Below, piece by piece: positions 1 through 13,292 of a stretch of DNA of 64,000 bases. The DNA is taken from assembly GCA_026545765.1 (NCBI GenBank), contig CM048841.1:104071542-104135541 (forward strand). The letters run 5' to 3'. The position numbers were made by a program, and so were the translations under genes. The notes under the pieces were generated by a model. The model searched no databases. It saw nothing but the letters and a program-made list of their open reading frames with translations, and had not been told where the DNA came from. The stretch is from Plantago major (taxonomy: Eukaryota > Streptophyta > Magnoliopsida > Lamiales > Plantaginaceae). How positions within the stretch are numbered: the first letter of the stretch is position 1; every line of letters begins with the position of its first letter.

Positions 1-224
1 CAATTTTTGAGCCTTCTTTTAATTTTTTTGTTAGTTGTTACCATGCTGACCGTATGATTCATAATTAACCTTAAGCATATCTTTACCTTCAAAATGGGCT
101 GTTTCTTCCTTGCTTGATTTCCTTTGCATGTAATAGCTTATTAGATGATTCAGGATATCCATATAATGTCATCATTAGGATAATTCCTTGTTGGAATGAT
201 CTTCATGTTATTTTTATTCGTCAG
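1..224 (+). other. Probable intron of the ligase gene
   Basis: AT-rich sequence ending in a pyrimidine-rich tract and CAG at 222-224, directly before the first recognisable ligase exon. No ligase-like coding segment was recognised in it. The preceding exon must lie outside the window. Confidence 0.6.
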
Positions 225-3200
225 GGTGCAAAAATTGTCAAGCAAGTCTACTCTGTAATTCCAGTGTACGATAAAATAGTCCCTGCTCTTTTATCTGGTG
301 GTGTGAAGAATTTACCAGAGACATGTAGCTTTTCACCTGGAATTCCTGTTGGACCCATGTTGGCAAAACCAACCAAAGGTGTATCAGAAATCATCGAGAA
401 GTTTCAAGATATGGAATATACTTGTGAATATAAGTACGATGGGGAACGTGCTCAGGTAATGATGTTTTCTAAAGATGCACAATAAGTTTGCTGAATCTTG
501 GAGTGGTTATCTTATGCCGTTATTGTAAACTTTCCATTTAGATACACTATCTGGAGAATGGTGAAGTTGAGATATACAGTAGAAATGCAGAACGGAATAC
601 TGGAAAGTTCCCTGATGTTGTTGCTGCTATTACAAGGTAATTTTTAGTTTCAGCTAAGGTAATTCTAGTTTGGCATACAGCCTATTTTCTTCTATGATTT
701 GAGCTTTTGTAATATATGCAACCAATTTCATCATGTCCAATAAATTCATAATATTAATTTTCTGCACAATATTATTCCAGAGAGATTTGCAGTTACTTTA
801 TCAGGGGTCATCTTATGTTCAGCACAGGAATGCCCTTCAACTACTATAACAATTGTAATTGTCTGGTATCTAGCAGCCAAGATATTTTATGCATATTACA
901 TTTCGATTTTCTTTTTGAAAAGCATGAAACTGTTCGTTGATGAATGTTTTTATTCCATGCCAAGCCTAATTTTTATGATGTTGGCCATCAAATAGGATTG
1001 AAGGCAGCAGTATATGACTTGAAAATTGTATTATATTATGGTCCTTCTGGTGGTACTCCGACCTGGCTGATCAGTTACTAAAATAAATTTATAAAGAATT
1101 GATTTGTCAAAATACCAGGGATTTTACTAGAAGTTTTTCGTGTTACATGAATATAGCTGAAGTCTGTCTTCCCCGTTCCATGCTTACTATTTCTGGATGG
1201 GTACCTTCTACTGGTTTTTCTAAAAATATTAGTTCAATCTAGTCTTTCTGTGATCAATTTGAAGCTCTACGAGTTGATCGGTACTTGACTACTTGTAGAA
1301 CATAATCAATGTACTAAAGTTGTTGCCAATATCTCTTTTAATCATTTTCTCCTTAGTCCTTGTATTCATAGAATTTTCTTATATGAAGTTTCGGTGGATT
1401 CCATGATATTGAAGTTTGGTCTGATGTTAAATGGTCCGACTGCAGATTAAAACAGCCTTCTGTGACGTCATTCGTCCTTGATTGTGAAATTGTTGCCTAT
1501 GATCGTGAGAAACATAAAATCCAGCCTTTTCAGGTTTGAACTTTTGAATTCTGTTTGTAAGGATTTATTTTTTTATACACAAGCCATGGTTTAATTTTAA
1601 AGTTTACCAAAGGAATGTGCCGCACTGCCGTAGAGTAATGTACTGATCTCTAATTAGGCTGTCTAAGATCCCATATCATATTATATGATCTTGTTACTTC
1701 AAATATTGTGTTCTTGCAAATTTGAGCTGCTATTAAGAGATAATGACAACAGGCTAACCGCTGTTTAGCATAACTCATAACTGTTCTCGTGATACCAATA
1801 AATGTATACTTCTATATATAATTGTTTTCTGATTCTTCTTAGTGTATCTTTTGCTGTAACACCACTGCCTTAAATGTTTAGTCCTTCGTTGAGTTATGTT
1901 ACTTATTTCATAGGGGACTTTTATGCTCGTCTCTGATTTCCCTAACAGTGACTTTAGGTTCCTGAAGTAGCTCGTTCTGAAGTTAGTGAGTTTGAGTTGT
2001 GGTCTCAAAAAAGCTTTTTACAAGAAATTGGCTGACTGTCCTCTAAAGTCCAATGATTAGGAAGATAAATTGCACGCCCAACATGTCTTTATAAAGTTTG
2101 AACCTAGAAGTCCTTATAATATCAAATCTTTAAGATTCTTGTCTTAATTTGATGAATACTTCATCATCCTTCTAATTCCACCCTTTCCTATTTTGATTTT
2201 TCAATTAAGTCCTCTTTGCTATGGTCTTCTCACATAATGTCTGTGGTACTGCTCGTTCTTTGTCGAAGATGTTACACCACTTTGTGTCGTACCTTTTCTT
2301 TGAATTGTTTAATGATATGCATATTTTATTTGTCTCGTGAGAGTTGATACTTTTATTTTGACAATATGCTGCAAAATTTTTTTTTTCCTTACAGATTTTA
2401 AGTACGCGACCTAGGAAAAATGTTGTGATGAGCGAAATCAAGGTGGATGTGTGCATATATGCTTTTGACATCCTCTATCTTAATGGTCAACAACTCCTAC
2501 AGGAGCAACTCAATGTTCGAAGAGAGGTATACTATAAATTTCTGCTTAGATACTTTGTGCGTATGATTCAATCTGATCTTCTGTTTACTTTTCTTAAGAT
2601 TTTTCTGTACCGATACAGTATGTTCACTGTCCTTCGGCAGTATTGCCAGGTTATAGCTGCTAAAAAATATACAAGAATCTAGCAACCACTACCACTGGCC
2701 ATGTTTTCAGATTCCATTCGATCTTAGTAATGATCAAACTAGATCAATTTCATCAAGCATTCCTTTATCTTCCATCAGTACTCTGTAATTGTCAAGTTCT
2801 TCCAATCCCTGTCCAACACAAAGCATGGGTGACAAAGAAATGTCAAAAGTTAAAACCCATCACTGTACAACAACCTGGTACTCCTGAAGAAAAATGATGT
2901 ATGCTTGGGTCACAAGAGGATGTTCTGAGCTTGGTTATTGCTGTTGAAAGTTGAAACTAGTTATGTAAGAAAATAATTTGGACTCTTTAGATCATTTATC
3001 AATTTTTTCCAGTCTTCTTGACCCACCTAATTGGCCCTAAATACCCGAGACCTGACATGAGGAAATCTAGAAATGTAATATAACAGGTTATTAGGGATTG
3101 AATACGACCTAATGCGAGCTACTATCATTTTACTCATTAAATGTTTTTAGGCCTTCTAAGCTCCATCCGCCCTACTTGACCATGTTCCTGATCTTTCATC

Positions 3201-5833
3201 TGTATGAAGTATTCACGAGTCAAATATTGACCAGCTATGTCAGCACTTGTTTTTAGGTGTTGCCTCAGAACATCTGTCCGCCATTATATGTATATATATG
3301 TATATGTTTGTATAATTTGTCTTGGCATGTCTTGGCATTTTTTCATCTTTCAACTCTACACGTGCAGCACCTTTACAAGTCTTTCCTGGAAGAATGTGGT
3401 TTCTTCCACTTTGCCACTTCTACAATATCAAATGATCTCGAGGAAATACAAAAATTTCTTGATGACTCTGTTAATGCTAGGTAAATTTGTCATTCCAGCT
3501 TCTAGTGTCATGTGATTTCTGGAAAGTCATTGCTTTGCTTTTTTCTAGAATGTTCTAGTTGCAACTCTTTATCAAATTTAGATAGGTATGCCAAACATGT
3601 TACTGAGATGATGGTTTGGAAATTCATGCATGATTAGAAGATATATCAGTTATTTGAAACTGATAAGTGACAAATTTACTATACATTCTGAATATGCACT
3701 TGAGAGTAAAGAGGCTATTAGCTTTATAAGATGTTACGAGGGGGCTTGGTAATTGTTTTAAAAAGCAAGCTCTCTGGCATCATAAAAACCGTCTCTTCCT
3801 GCTTCATTGTCGCGCATTACTATTTTTCAGCTGTGAGGGGCTGATCATCAAAACATTGAGTAAAGACGCTACATATGAGCCTTCAAAACGTTCTCACAAC
3901 TGGCTAAAACTGAAGAAGGATTATATGGATAGGTAACTCCTTACGCTCATTAGTAGTTTGAGCTGATAGATATTGCTTAGCTCATCTGACAAATACAGTT
4001 GAATTTCTTATTTTCTCCAGTATTGGGGATTCATTAGATTTGGTTCCCATTGCTGCATTCCATGGCAGGGGCAAACGTACTGGTTAGTTCTTATCTGCTC
4101 TTTGTAGTTTGTACAACTTTTATCTTCTTTCTTTCTATCGATTCTTTTGATATGATGGGTTGATAATTCCATTTTTTCACTGTTTTCTGGTCAGATGATC
4201 TAAGCAATGATGTTGTCTTCTATTATAGGTGTTTATGGTGCCTTTCTTCTTGCTTGTTATGATGCTGATAATGAGGAATACCAAAGCATTTGTAAAATAG
4301 GTAAGCTCCTTGGCTCCTTCGAGTGGAGTGAGTTATACTGTCAATTTAATATCTTATATCTGCTGGAGAAACAGAACATCAGGACTTTGTTTTATTATTA
4401 TTATTATTATTTTTTTGGGTTCTCTTTGAAATACCATTGCACATGTTTAATTTTCACAATGTTGTTTGATAGGAACTGGGTTTTCCGAAGTAGTGCTTGA
4501 AGAACGTTCTGCCAGTCTGCGCTCTAATGTTATTGACAAGCCAAAGGTCAGATCGAATTTGACCTTTCGCATTTGTATTGCGAGTGGACTTTATGGGGTC
4601 TTTGTAAGTGTCATGTGTATGACATATTTGCATCTTCAGTCATATTACAGGTTCTCAGATACAATCAGGCCGGATGTATGGTTTGAACCAACACAGGTAG
4701 CATTCTGTATCTTCTTTTTCGTAGGTTTTCATTTGTATGGTTGTCTGATTTAGTCTGACTTTGTCTCTACATTAGGTAGTCCTTTTTTTGCGTTCCTATT
4801 CTGGGACTATCCTGTAAATGTGAAACTGGCGCCTTATATACGGACCAGCAAGTATTACTTGAATGTGTAACTGTTCGAGAATGAATGTGAATTTACATCA
4901 AAGATGATTTATGTTGGCCATGTTCTGTCAGGTCTGGGAGGTCAAGGCTGCTGATCTTACTATTAGTCCAGTTCATCGTGCTGCAGTTGGTACTGTGGAT
5001 CCTGATAAGGTACCATTCATCACTTTAACAGTTTCAGTCAGACAAACGTATATGCTTCAATTAGTTGAGACCTTGCTTTTAGGTTGTGGCTTAATAATCT
5101 CAATCAATCTTCTGTACTTTTATAGGTAATGAGTTTTCTGTTAATCATTTTAAGATCACCTTGGGGAGGTTTAACAAAATGCACAAGGGGTGGTTTGTGT
5201 GTAACAGTTTCTGTCCTTTTGATAATAGAGGATATAAATCATTCCAAACATTGTAAACACTGAATAAAATATCATAGAATTTGCCTTGTGTTGATGTGCA
5301 CTGTATTTAAAAAAAAAATCCACCGAAATTTGTTGCAGAAAACTTAAATAATCAAATGACATCTGATTAACACATTCATGAGTCTGTTATAAATCACTCC
5401 CATTGTCTGTTGGTACTCACTCCCACATTCCACAATTACCCACTCCCCACGCCAGTGTTTACTGGGTAGAGGAGTTTAGCTCCATCATCTGTCTAATGTT
5501 TCTTTCTTTATTTTTTTTAAAGTTCTCTATTGTTCAAAAGCTTCACGGTTCTCTTCATCGTTTTTATTTCATCATCAAGGGAATTTCACTGCGGTTTCCA
5601 CGTTTACTACGTGTCAGAGAAGATAAGAATCCAGAGCAGGCCTCCTCATCAGATATGGTAACTACTTGCTATCAGAGCTTCACACTGCTTTGGTTCATGT
5701 ATGTTAGATTGTTACGATAGTCTCTTAGATATTTTTCCCTGAGATATTTTATTGCCAAATTCAGGTAGCTGATATGTATAATGCTCAGAAGATTAATCAT
5801 CGAGATAAGCCAGATGAAAATGATGATGAATGA
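225..5833 (+). CDS. LIG1: DNA ligase I (ATP-dependent), 3' part, 13 exons
   Basis: Replicative DNA ligase, which joins Okazaki fragments and seals repair nicks using ATP. Exons: 225-455, 542-636, 1446-1533, 2395-2526, 3368-3480, 3831-3932, 4021-4082, 4229-4300, 4473-4546, 4640-4696, 4932-5009, 5580-5657 and 5765-5833. All introns are GT-AG and the phases join without a break to give 416 residues and a stop. Nucleotidyltransferase motifs appear in order: motif I with the adenylated lysine ([10 protein letters not shown], first exon), motif III ([11 protein letters not shown]), IIIa ([10 protein letters not shown]), IV (CEGLIIKT), V (NWLKLKKDY) and OB-fold motif VI ([13 protein letters not shown], exon 5580). 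The C-terminus ends in an acidic tail (DENDDE). Close similarity to Arabidopsis LIG1 is from memory. The N-terminus, start codon and promoter lie left of the window. No break is seen in the visible part. Confidence 0.95.
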
Positions 5834-8800
5834 GGGGTTGAGAATGAGTCGACACACCTGGCTATTGTTCACATACCTAAGTTTGTCCCAAACACAATAT
5901 AGTCACTTATCTCTGGTGCTAATTTACTGCTTTGCATTTGATATATTTTATGTGCTTGTTTCTGGCAGGAAAAGAAATGGCTTCCATTGTAGACCATGAC
6001 AAGACCACTTCATCTGCAGTATGCCTTAGCACTGCGACTGCACACACTGTTCTACTTCCTGTGCATTGTACCATCGAATGTCAAAATCTCCGTGACCGTT
6101 GTGTCGCTCTTACTTCTTTCATCATTTGGTGATCGAGGTTTCCAACTAGTGCACATAAAATAAATTCTTGAAAATGGTAGAAATGGGGAGCTAGAAAGCG
6201 ACTTATTGTTACATTAGAATGTGCATGTTTCGTATTCGGGTAAATTTAAATATTCCGTGGTTGTGTGAATGGGATGTAGAAATTGTTGTTGAGAAGTGAA
6301 AAGGATTGATGGAAGCTGGAGAGTGGAAATCTGAATAGAACATGGTCTGGCATCGAATTTCAAGTTTTTATTTGCATTTTTCTTGCGTCTTTGGTTTCTT
6401 TTTCTTTTTTATTGTTGGTAGTTTGCGTGTGGACCGGTTTTGAATATTTAGATGTTTCCCGTTATGATTCTTAAGGGTCCAATTTTTCACCAGTCTTTTT
6501 CTCCACTCGTTTTCCATACTTTTCTGTGTTTTCTGCTCTTTTGCTGTATGCAACAAATAAGAAAACTATGCCCAGGGTACGGTTTATAGAAAATTGACAT
6601 CATTTTTTCGCAATGTTTCACGGGAATGCAAACAAATTCGAGCTACAATTTGTTTAATAAATTTATATTAGTTGAGCAATTTTTTTAGTTTTTGAGTCGA
6701 ATGATTACATGCTCGATCGAGTCCGGCTCGATAAAATTATCAAGCTATATAATTTATATTCAAACTCGAGTTCGCTTTAAATGAAACTTTTAACGAGTCT
6801 CATTTTCAATTGACTAGTCATACATACACTCACATATACTAGTATTGTGCAACTTAATTTCTTGCTTAGTAGACTTGATTTGTATTTCCAAAAAATGCGA
6901 CAAAATCCACAATTAATGATATGTGGAAAATGTCCTTTATCATTATTCTCAAAGAAATGGAGAATCAAAATGAAACTAGTATTTGATTTTGTCGTAAATA
7001 TCCATAAAACAAAGACGTGAAGATCATCTTTATCCGCAGAACCTGACATTTTTTTATCTTCGATAAATGCTCTGATTATGCGTGGGATGAAATACTTCAT
7101 CTGAATTAAGGACATTAATTTTGAGTCAAATATTTGAAAAGTAGAGCAAATATAGTTTTACGAGGTTTCAATTGCTTTCTGAAATCTAAAGTACGTACAG
7201 TAAAGTGTAGGTTACAGAATAAAGAATTTAGCTGTAGATGGCTGCTGCTTATTTCCCATAGATTTTTACCTCGTTCCTGTTCCCAAATGAACCTATTGGC
7301 CTACGGTGTCTTTTCCTAACAGCTTCTATTTTTGGAATCCTCTTACTTAACTGTTTATAAACAAACTTACAGATTTTTTCGCTACTTGTACAATTCTTTG
7401 CAACCATGTGGGGTTATCCCCCACCATCGACGACTCTAACTATCCTAATCTCCGTGTTACAAAACAAATTTGACATTTGATATAGAACGAATTGATCGGT
7501 GCATGAAATTAATCGTACACTCGACTAAAAACGCGTGGATTATTTACTTTCACTTTAGAAATTCTGTATCATGATTTGTCACAGTACTAGGATAAATTTC
7601 TGGTGTTCATTATAGAAGCTATGATGCTTAGTATTTACACGTGGAAAAGATTGCATCGTTGGAGAATATTCATAATTAGCAATTATGAGAGTGGAACATT
7701 AGATAATTATTACTTATGAACTTCTCTTTCAATAATGTACATTGCTTTAAACATCGGCTTGCCTTGCCTTTTCTAATTTCTACACTGTAAGTTATGAGAA
7801 TTAATTCATTGTTACTCCAAAACAATTATGTCTAACACTATAATCAACCTTGTAGTACGAGTGTCATAATTGATAACTTATTCGAGTAATTACTTATAAT
7901 TATTTCATCTGATTTCATCAATCAAATGTCTTTTCATATGGATATGTTGTCTAAAGAATCTTGGTACAACATGCTAAATAGGGAGTATGTGTCACATGTG
8001 TCCCTTAAGGTATAGTTTTATAACATGGATGTTCATCAACTACGAATTGAGCATTTAGCTCTGAATTTGAGTTTAGTTTTTCGACTCCGGTTGAACTTTT
8101 GTATTAGTTAAATCCAATTCGAGTTGAAAAATCAATCCGAGCTGAGAAAACTCAACTCAAATTCGGAACATTCAAAAAATGTTTCATTTTGACATTATAT
8201 TTTATCCTAATTGAGCAAAAGTTAGTAAAAAATAATTCAATGGAGTCAAAAATTAGATCCCAATGAGGATCTGTGGAGACTCACTAAAAAGACAAGCAGG
8301 GCCATGCCCATCCTCTCATTTTAACATTCAAACTTTTAATTAGTTTAATGATATATACTCTATGCATATCTTTGTCACAAGGGAGAAGTAAAATGACATG
8401 GTGCATACTGTATAGTAGGAGTAAAAGAAGGTGTAACTTCCAGTCCTCCGTTTGGTGGAGGCCCGGCATGAATTACTACTCATAAATGGGATAACTTCAC
8501 GTTAAGTTCTGGCGTAGTTTTATGCGAAAAGTTAAAATATGAAAAAAGTGGACAAAGTTGTACTTTGAGTGGTAAAAGGTATAATTTTTGTGTAAAGTTG
8601 GGATTGTTTATTATTTGTTGGGTGTGGGGTAGCTTACTTTTTTAATAATGTATGAATTTTTGTGGGACAACTAAAAATGACAAATGTATGAAGTTCTGCG
8701 GGACGGAGGGAGTAATGAACTGATCTGAAGGAGATATGTCAGACATACCATACCAAAACATGTATTGTGTAACTTGTCCCCACTCGTGCACCAACCAGAA

Positions 8801-9261
8801 TACCTCCTATTAAATTATCATTAGAATATTGATCCAAAACAATCATGTTTAACCATTAATTTATCACTGAGTGTATAACAAAAGTAAAGATACATTTTAT
8901 TGGTATTTAGTATCATTCTCAATCAATTTAAACAATCTGAAACATTGGGTGTAAAGAGATGGCTATATGACAAAGGAGAAAGCAAGTAAAAGAGGGGATA
9001 CTTTAACCAAAATGGATGGCCATTGGCCTGAGAAAACTTACAAGGAAGCCTCAATTTGGTCAAGCTTGGAACCAAACTCACTGTACATAAACTTACTTTG
9101 CTGCTGCTAAATTAGTTGCAGTTCAGTTCCCACCTTAATTCCTAACCTTGACTAATAATTTGTAGCACTACTACTACTACTACTACTACTAGTAGCTGCA
9201 GCTAAATCAACCTTACCTGACAATGACACTGGTAAAATTAAAAGTAACAAGTAACAAAAAC
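5834..9261. other. Intergenic region; ligase 3' UTR then no gene seen
   Basis: The first few hundred bases after the ligase stop are probably its 3' UTR. The rest is AT-rich with only short chance reading frames (for example 6777-7115 on the minus strand), none with a recognisable domain. The only recognised repeat is a Stowaway-like terminus at 8698-8714. A (CTA)n run lies near 9170-9190. Confidence 0.6.
8698..8714 (-). repeat. Stowaway-type MITE terminus
   Basis: The minus strand reads TACTCCCTCCGTCCCGC, the typical terminal sequence of plant Stowaway (Tc1/mariner-derived) MITEs, bordered by TA. The element body would extend left through the AT-rich DNA around 8490-8697. I could not identify a matching left end, so only the terminus is annotated. 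Confidence 0.5.
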
Positions 9262-10281
9262 TCATTGAAGAACAATTCTTTGGTACTTGTAGTCACTTGG
9301 AGACACATTACATTCTTCTGGCAGACTCCTTTTCATCCCACAGTTGCTGATTCTACTTCCATCTTGGTGGATTGCCACCGGTGGAGGTGGGATTTGGTAC
9401 GTCTCTAGCGGCGGTGGAGGGTGGCGCCACTGCGGCAGTGGACCAGCTAGTAGGAGTGTTTGTAAGAGTGGTCCTGCTTTCATCACTGCTTCAAGAAGTT
9501 TGCCCTTTTCTGGCAATGGCTTGGTTACATGTATAGGTAGTTGTAGCTCTTGGTTTGTGTTAGTTTGGTGTGGTGAGGAGACAATGCTTTCATCACAGTC
9601 TGATGATGTGAAGCCATTATTTGATGAGTCAAGAACTGTTGTTATTCTTGGATTGTTATGGTTTTGGTTGTGATCATAATGGTGATGGTGAGGCTCATCT
9701 TCAAGTTCAATGCTGGATATGCCAGAATGTTGCTGTTTTGTAGGGTATTTGTGGAGTTCTTGTTGGAGGAGTAGCTTTTCAAGAAAGGCTTTTTGGCAGT
9801 TGATTTGGGCTTCATCTCTTTCCTTGATGACAGAAGTGAGTAGTTCTTTGAGTTGTGTGATTTGGTTGTCTCTGAGTTTGATTTCTTCTTGTGCTTTTAG
9901 CCTTGTGTCTTCTAGCTCCATGGTTAGCATCATCGTCTGTGCTTGCCTTAGCTCATCCATGTTCTGTTTTTCAACAAAATGTTAGATGCAAGAATCAAGA
10001 AATGCAAATCCCACATCAAATCTTCAGAAAATGTAACAAGATTTTGGAATTTTAGTTACTTACTACAAGTTACAAGCTACAAGTTCAAGTTGGGTGTAAG
10101 AATCAAGAAATGCAAATCCCATATGAAATCTTGAGAGAATGTAACAAGATTTTGGGAATTCAGTTACTTGCAAGATACAACTAACACAAGTACTAGTAGT
10201 GAAGTAAGTGTGAGAAAGTGAAGTTACCTTGTCTTGGTAGAAATAGGTCCAATTGAGGAAAAGACTCTTTTGATCATCCAT
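9262..10281 (-). CDS. DUF1635 family protein, two exons
   Basis: Exon 1 (10228-10281) encodes 18 residues (MDDQKSLFLNWTYFYQDK). After a GT-AG intron, exon 2 (9262-9963) continues in phase 0, giving about 251 residues. The start is the first ATG upstream of the conserved WTYFYQ segment. The N-terminal third (MDELRQAQTMMLTMELEDTR, then LRDNQITQLKELL and IKERDEAQINCQKAFLEKLL) is a predicted coiled coil and matches what I know of the plant-specific DUF1635 domain. The C-terminal half is low complexity, with a His/Asn-rich stretch (HHHHYDHNQNHNN) and proline clusters. The biochemical role is not established. The intron holds an imperfect tandem duplication. I see no signal peptide or membrane segment. 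Confidence 0.8.
9986..10170. repeat. Imperfect tandem duplication in the DUF1635 intron
   Basis: A segment of about 75 bases starting near 9986 (AAGAATCAAGAAATGCAAAT and following, through a run containing GTAACAAGATTTTGG) recurs from about 10098 with a few changes, a spacing of about 112 bases. Both copies lie between the two coding exons and do not disturb the splice sites. Confidence 0.75.
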
Positions 10282-10350
10282 GGAAACTTTAAGCCAAAAC
10301 AAATGAAGGCAGAGTAGGCAGAGTAGGGTAAGTGAGTGTTTTGGTGCTTC

Positions 10351-10358
10351 TTTTTATA
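10351..10358 (-). promoter_or_regulatory. Candidate TATA box of the DUF1635 gene
   Basis: The minus strand reads CTTATAAAAAG about 70 bases upstream of the chosen ATG at 10281, a usual plant distance for a TATA box. Position and match to consensus are the only evidence. Confidence 0.4.
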
Positions 10359-10639
10359 AGGACTAACTTTTAAAACTGTTGTTTTTATTTCTTTGCTTTT
10401 TTTTCCTTTTCTATTTTATTGTAAAAAGGGGGAAAAGTAGAATAGTGTATGTTTAGTTAATGTTTTTTTCTAGGGGGCGTTGGAATGTTGGACTAAAGCA
10501 GAAAAGGCCAAGACCATGCCCTGCTAAAAGGAGGACCCTATGCAATAAACGTTGTACAGTGTACAAAATACCACAAAGGATATATCTAATCTGACTGAAT
10601 TATACCAGGCTTCTCAGGATAAATACTTTCAGCGCCAAA

Positions 10640-10865
10640 TGCGGGAGTGTAGACAAAACACTGGCATCTTGATGTGATTTACACCAACTTTTTTCTTCAT
10701 TTTTTTCTTAAATTTTATATTATTACTGTTTTAATTATATTATAAATCCCTCAATTTTTTATAAAATATTTCTATTTTATTAGGTACAATTTTTCAGGAG
10801 TATAGACAAAACACTGATATATTGATGTGATTTACACCAACTTTTTTTCTTAATTTTTATGTTGT
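10640..10865. repeat. Direct repeat, period about 153
   Basis: Two copies of a segment of about 65 bases containing GTAGACAAAACACTGGCATC (first) and ATAGACAAAACACTGATATA (second), each followed by TTGATGTGATTTACACCAAC and a T-rich run. The first begins near 10645 and the second near 10797. The repeat is noncoding. Confidence 0.7.
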
Positions 10866-12130
10866 TACAAACTTAATTGTATGTCCCTCAATTTTTATAA
10901 GACCGAAGCATTTATTTAAAAATAATCTTTTCAAGAGTATGAGCAAACAAATGGTTTATATTGATAAGGTGGTAAGTGGATGTTAAAATGTATATGAGAT
11001 AGCGTTCATAATATACGAAAGAGATTAATTAAGTAATTAGAAATTGAAAATATTGATTTATATAAAAAGAATTGAAAAGATGTTAGTGAATGTCCGACAT
11101 GGAAATATGGAGGTACATGATAATTGGCATAAATTAAATAGGAGTAGGAATCATTATAGTAAATTAATTCATTTTTTGAAAAATTCTGATAAAAAACCCT
11201 TTCACACTAAGTATTATAAAAAATGATCCGACATGAGTTAATACAGTGTTGTAACTCAGAAAGTACTATATTAATATAATGATGTAACTCAGCGAGTCAT
11301 GTGTTAATTTATTAAATAAGGATTTCTGCACGTGATGAACCCATCTTGAGAATAAAAAAGTTATGACACCATCCAAGTCCAAGTCTTCTTCATCAGATTT
11401 GGATAGAACAGTAAACTGAAATAAATATGCTTGCCTATCCTATTAATTACATGGCTTTTATAACTTGCATTGTACCTCCGAGTACAGAATGTGATGCCAT
11501 TGACTAATTTTTATTTCTTTTTGAAAAAGTAGTAAAAATAAAATAAAATGTGTTGTTGTTTGTAGATAAACGGATTAAACTTGGTCGGTTCAGGGAGGAG
11601 ATTATCGACTAGTGCTTGCATGTTCGAGTGGATCCAACCTTTAGACATGAGTGGGGTTAAAGTTGTTATACAAAACAACCTTTATATATCGAGAACTCAA
11701 AATGTTTGGTAAGGTGTTCAAGTCTAACTTTTTGCTCGTTTGTTATCGAACTGAGTAGCGCTCGACTCGTTGATACTCGACTAGGTCGATTAGACTCGGT
11801 TGAACATATGGAGCTTTTTAAAAAAAATTATATGTATTTCTCAGTAACAAGCTCGATTAAAGCTCAAAATCAGTGAATCAAGCTCAAACTCGACTAAAGC
11901 TTCGAGTCTACTTACCGCGACTCGACTCGAATAATAGTTCATTTTGGTAACGACGGGGCGGAGATAGTCGCCACCCCCAAAATTTTCATTTTCTTTATTA
12001 TTATATGCATATTTTAGAAAATTATATGTTCCGCCACCCCTAAATTTTTTAATAAGTACATTTAGTTAGTCAGCTTTATAAATTAAATAACTTGAGAAAA
12101 TTATAAAATTTGATAAATTTAACGTGAGTC

Positions 12131-12352
12131 TACTGAGAAACGGTTTTATGGAGAGACTAAAAGAGACGGACAAACATTAAAGTTAATTATATCCAAAAAC
12201 ATTGGTGGTTTTACTAAAAATGTCGGTGATATACATATACATAAAAAATGATATAAAATGTATACGTACTCATAAAACATTATACATATACTTAAGAACA
12301 TCAATCCGTCTCTCACCAATACACGTCTCTTCCAAGACTTTGTGATTTGGGA
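12131..12352. repeat. Possible diverged relative of the AGAGACGG MITE family
   Basis: It starts with a GAGAAACGG/AGAGACGG-like segment and ends with CCGTCTCTCACC and CACGTCTCTTCCAAGACTTTG, echoing the ends of the copies at 13073 and 35921. The interior is AT-rich and alignable only in short blocks, so this is a weak call. Confidence 0.35.
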
Positions 12353-13072
12353 GATATTTTAATAATTAACTAATTTAAAAGGGTTATACGGACAGTTTTT
12401 ATACTTTTGGAGTAAGTTCTAAGCATGCATTTTCAGTCATGAAAATTACATATGGATAAGACTGCGGAGTTCGATGGAGAATGATTTCTTGCCCAACAAT
12501 TTGATAATGCATATTGAAAAATTGTCGAGGTTTTGACATTAATTCAATCACTTGGTCGTTTATTCATTTTTTGTTTGCCTTTATCATGATGTGGTTCTTT
12601 CTTTCTTTTCATTTTACTTGGATATTCATATTTAAATATGTATGATGAATTCGACGTTAAAAAAATTGATCCGGCCCGGCTCGTACTAACCCGGCCAAAC
12701 TAAATTACATATCGTTTTCATGTTATAATATATACTCCGTCACCCCAACTTTCAAATTCAGACTCCGTCCCTGGGTAACGAATCGAGTGAAGCTCGAGGA
12801 ATGAGATATTATTCATCACAAAGTAAAAAAACAATTGAAACCTTTTAGTGTAAACTTTTGGGTGGTCCGAGTTTGTTGATAAATGTCTATTATTTTATGA
12901 TATTTTGAATTTAGTTTGGCAAATAAATTTCTCAGTCAGTCTGTGTGTGCCACATCCAAATTCCAAAGACTACAAGTAGATAGATAGTAATTCCAGATTT
13001 CCAGTGCAGTTTCCCTTTCACCTTGAGAGTAGAGAAAATAATGGAACATAAATATATAAGTGTAAGTATCTT

Positions 13073-13292
13073 GAGATACGGCCTCTCGATAAATTATTTA
13101 GAGACGGACCTATATTATCAAAAAAATTATCAATATTATTAATCAAAACACCTATGTTATCGATATTGGTGTTTTTAATATAACTTGAAACATTTAGATT
13201 AACAACATAGACGTTTTAATTAATAACATGGATGTATCTATTAAGAACATAAGTCGTCTCTAAATAAGTTATCTAGAGAATGTCTCTTATGA
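13073..13292. repeat. MITE-like inverted-repeat element (AGAGACGG family), copy 1
   Basis: The left part (about 13073-13115, including CTCGATAAATTATTTAGAGA) and the right part (about 13253-13292, including CTAAATAAGTTATCTAGAGA) are imperfect inverted repeats of each other. The centre contains TTTTAATTAATAACATGGAT, which recurs in the similar element at 35921-36146. No protein is encoded. Family assignment is open. Confidence 0.55.

Noticed and set aside
6777..7115. 112-codon minus-strand frame
   Set aside because: Random-looking composition, no recognisable domain, AT-rich intergenic location.
9344..9673. 109-codon plus-strand frame over the DUF1635 gene
   Set aside because: Antisense shadow of the long second exon, which has the conserved domain and a proper splice structure.
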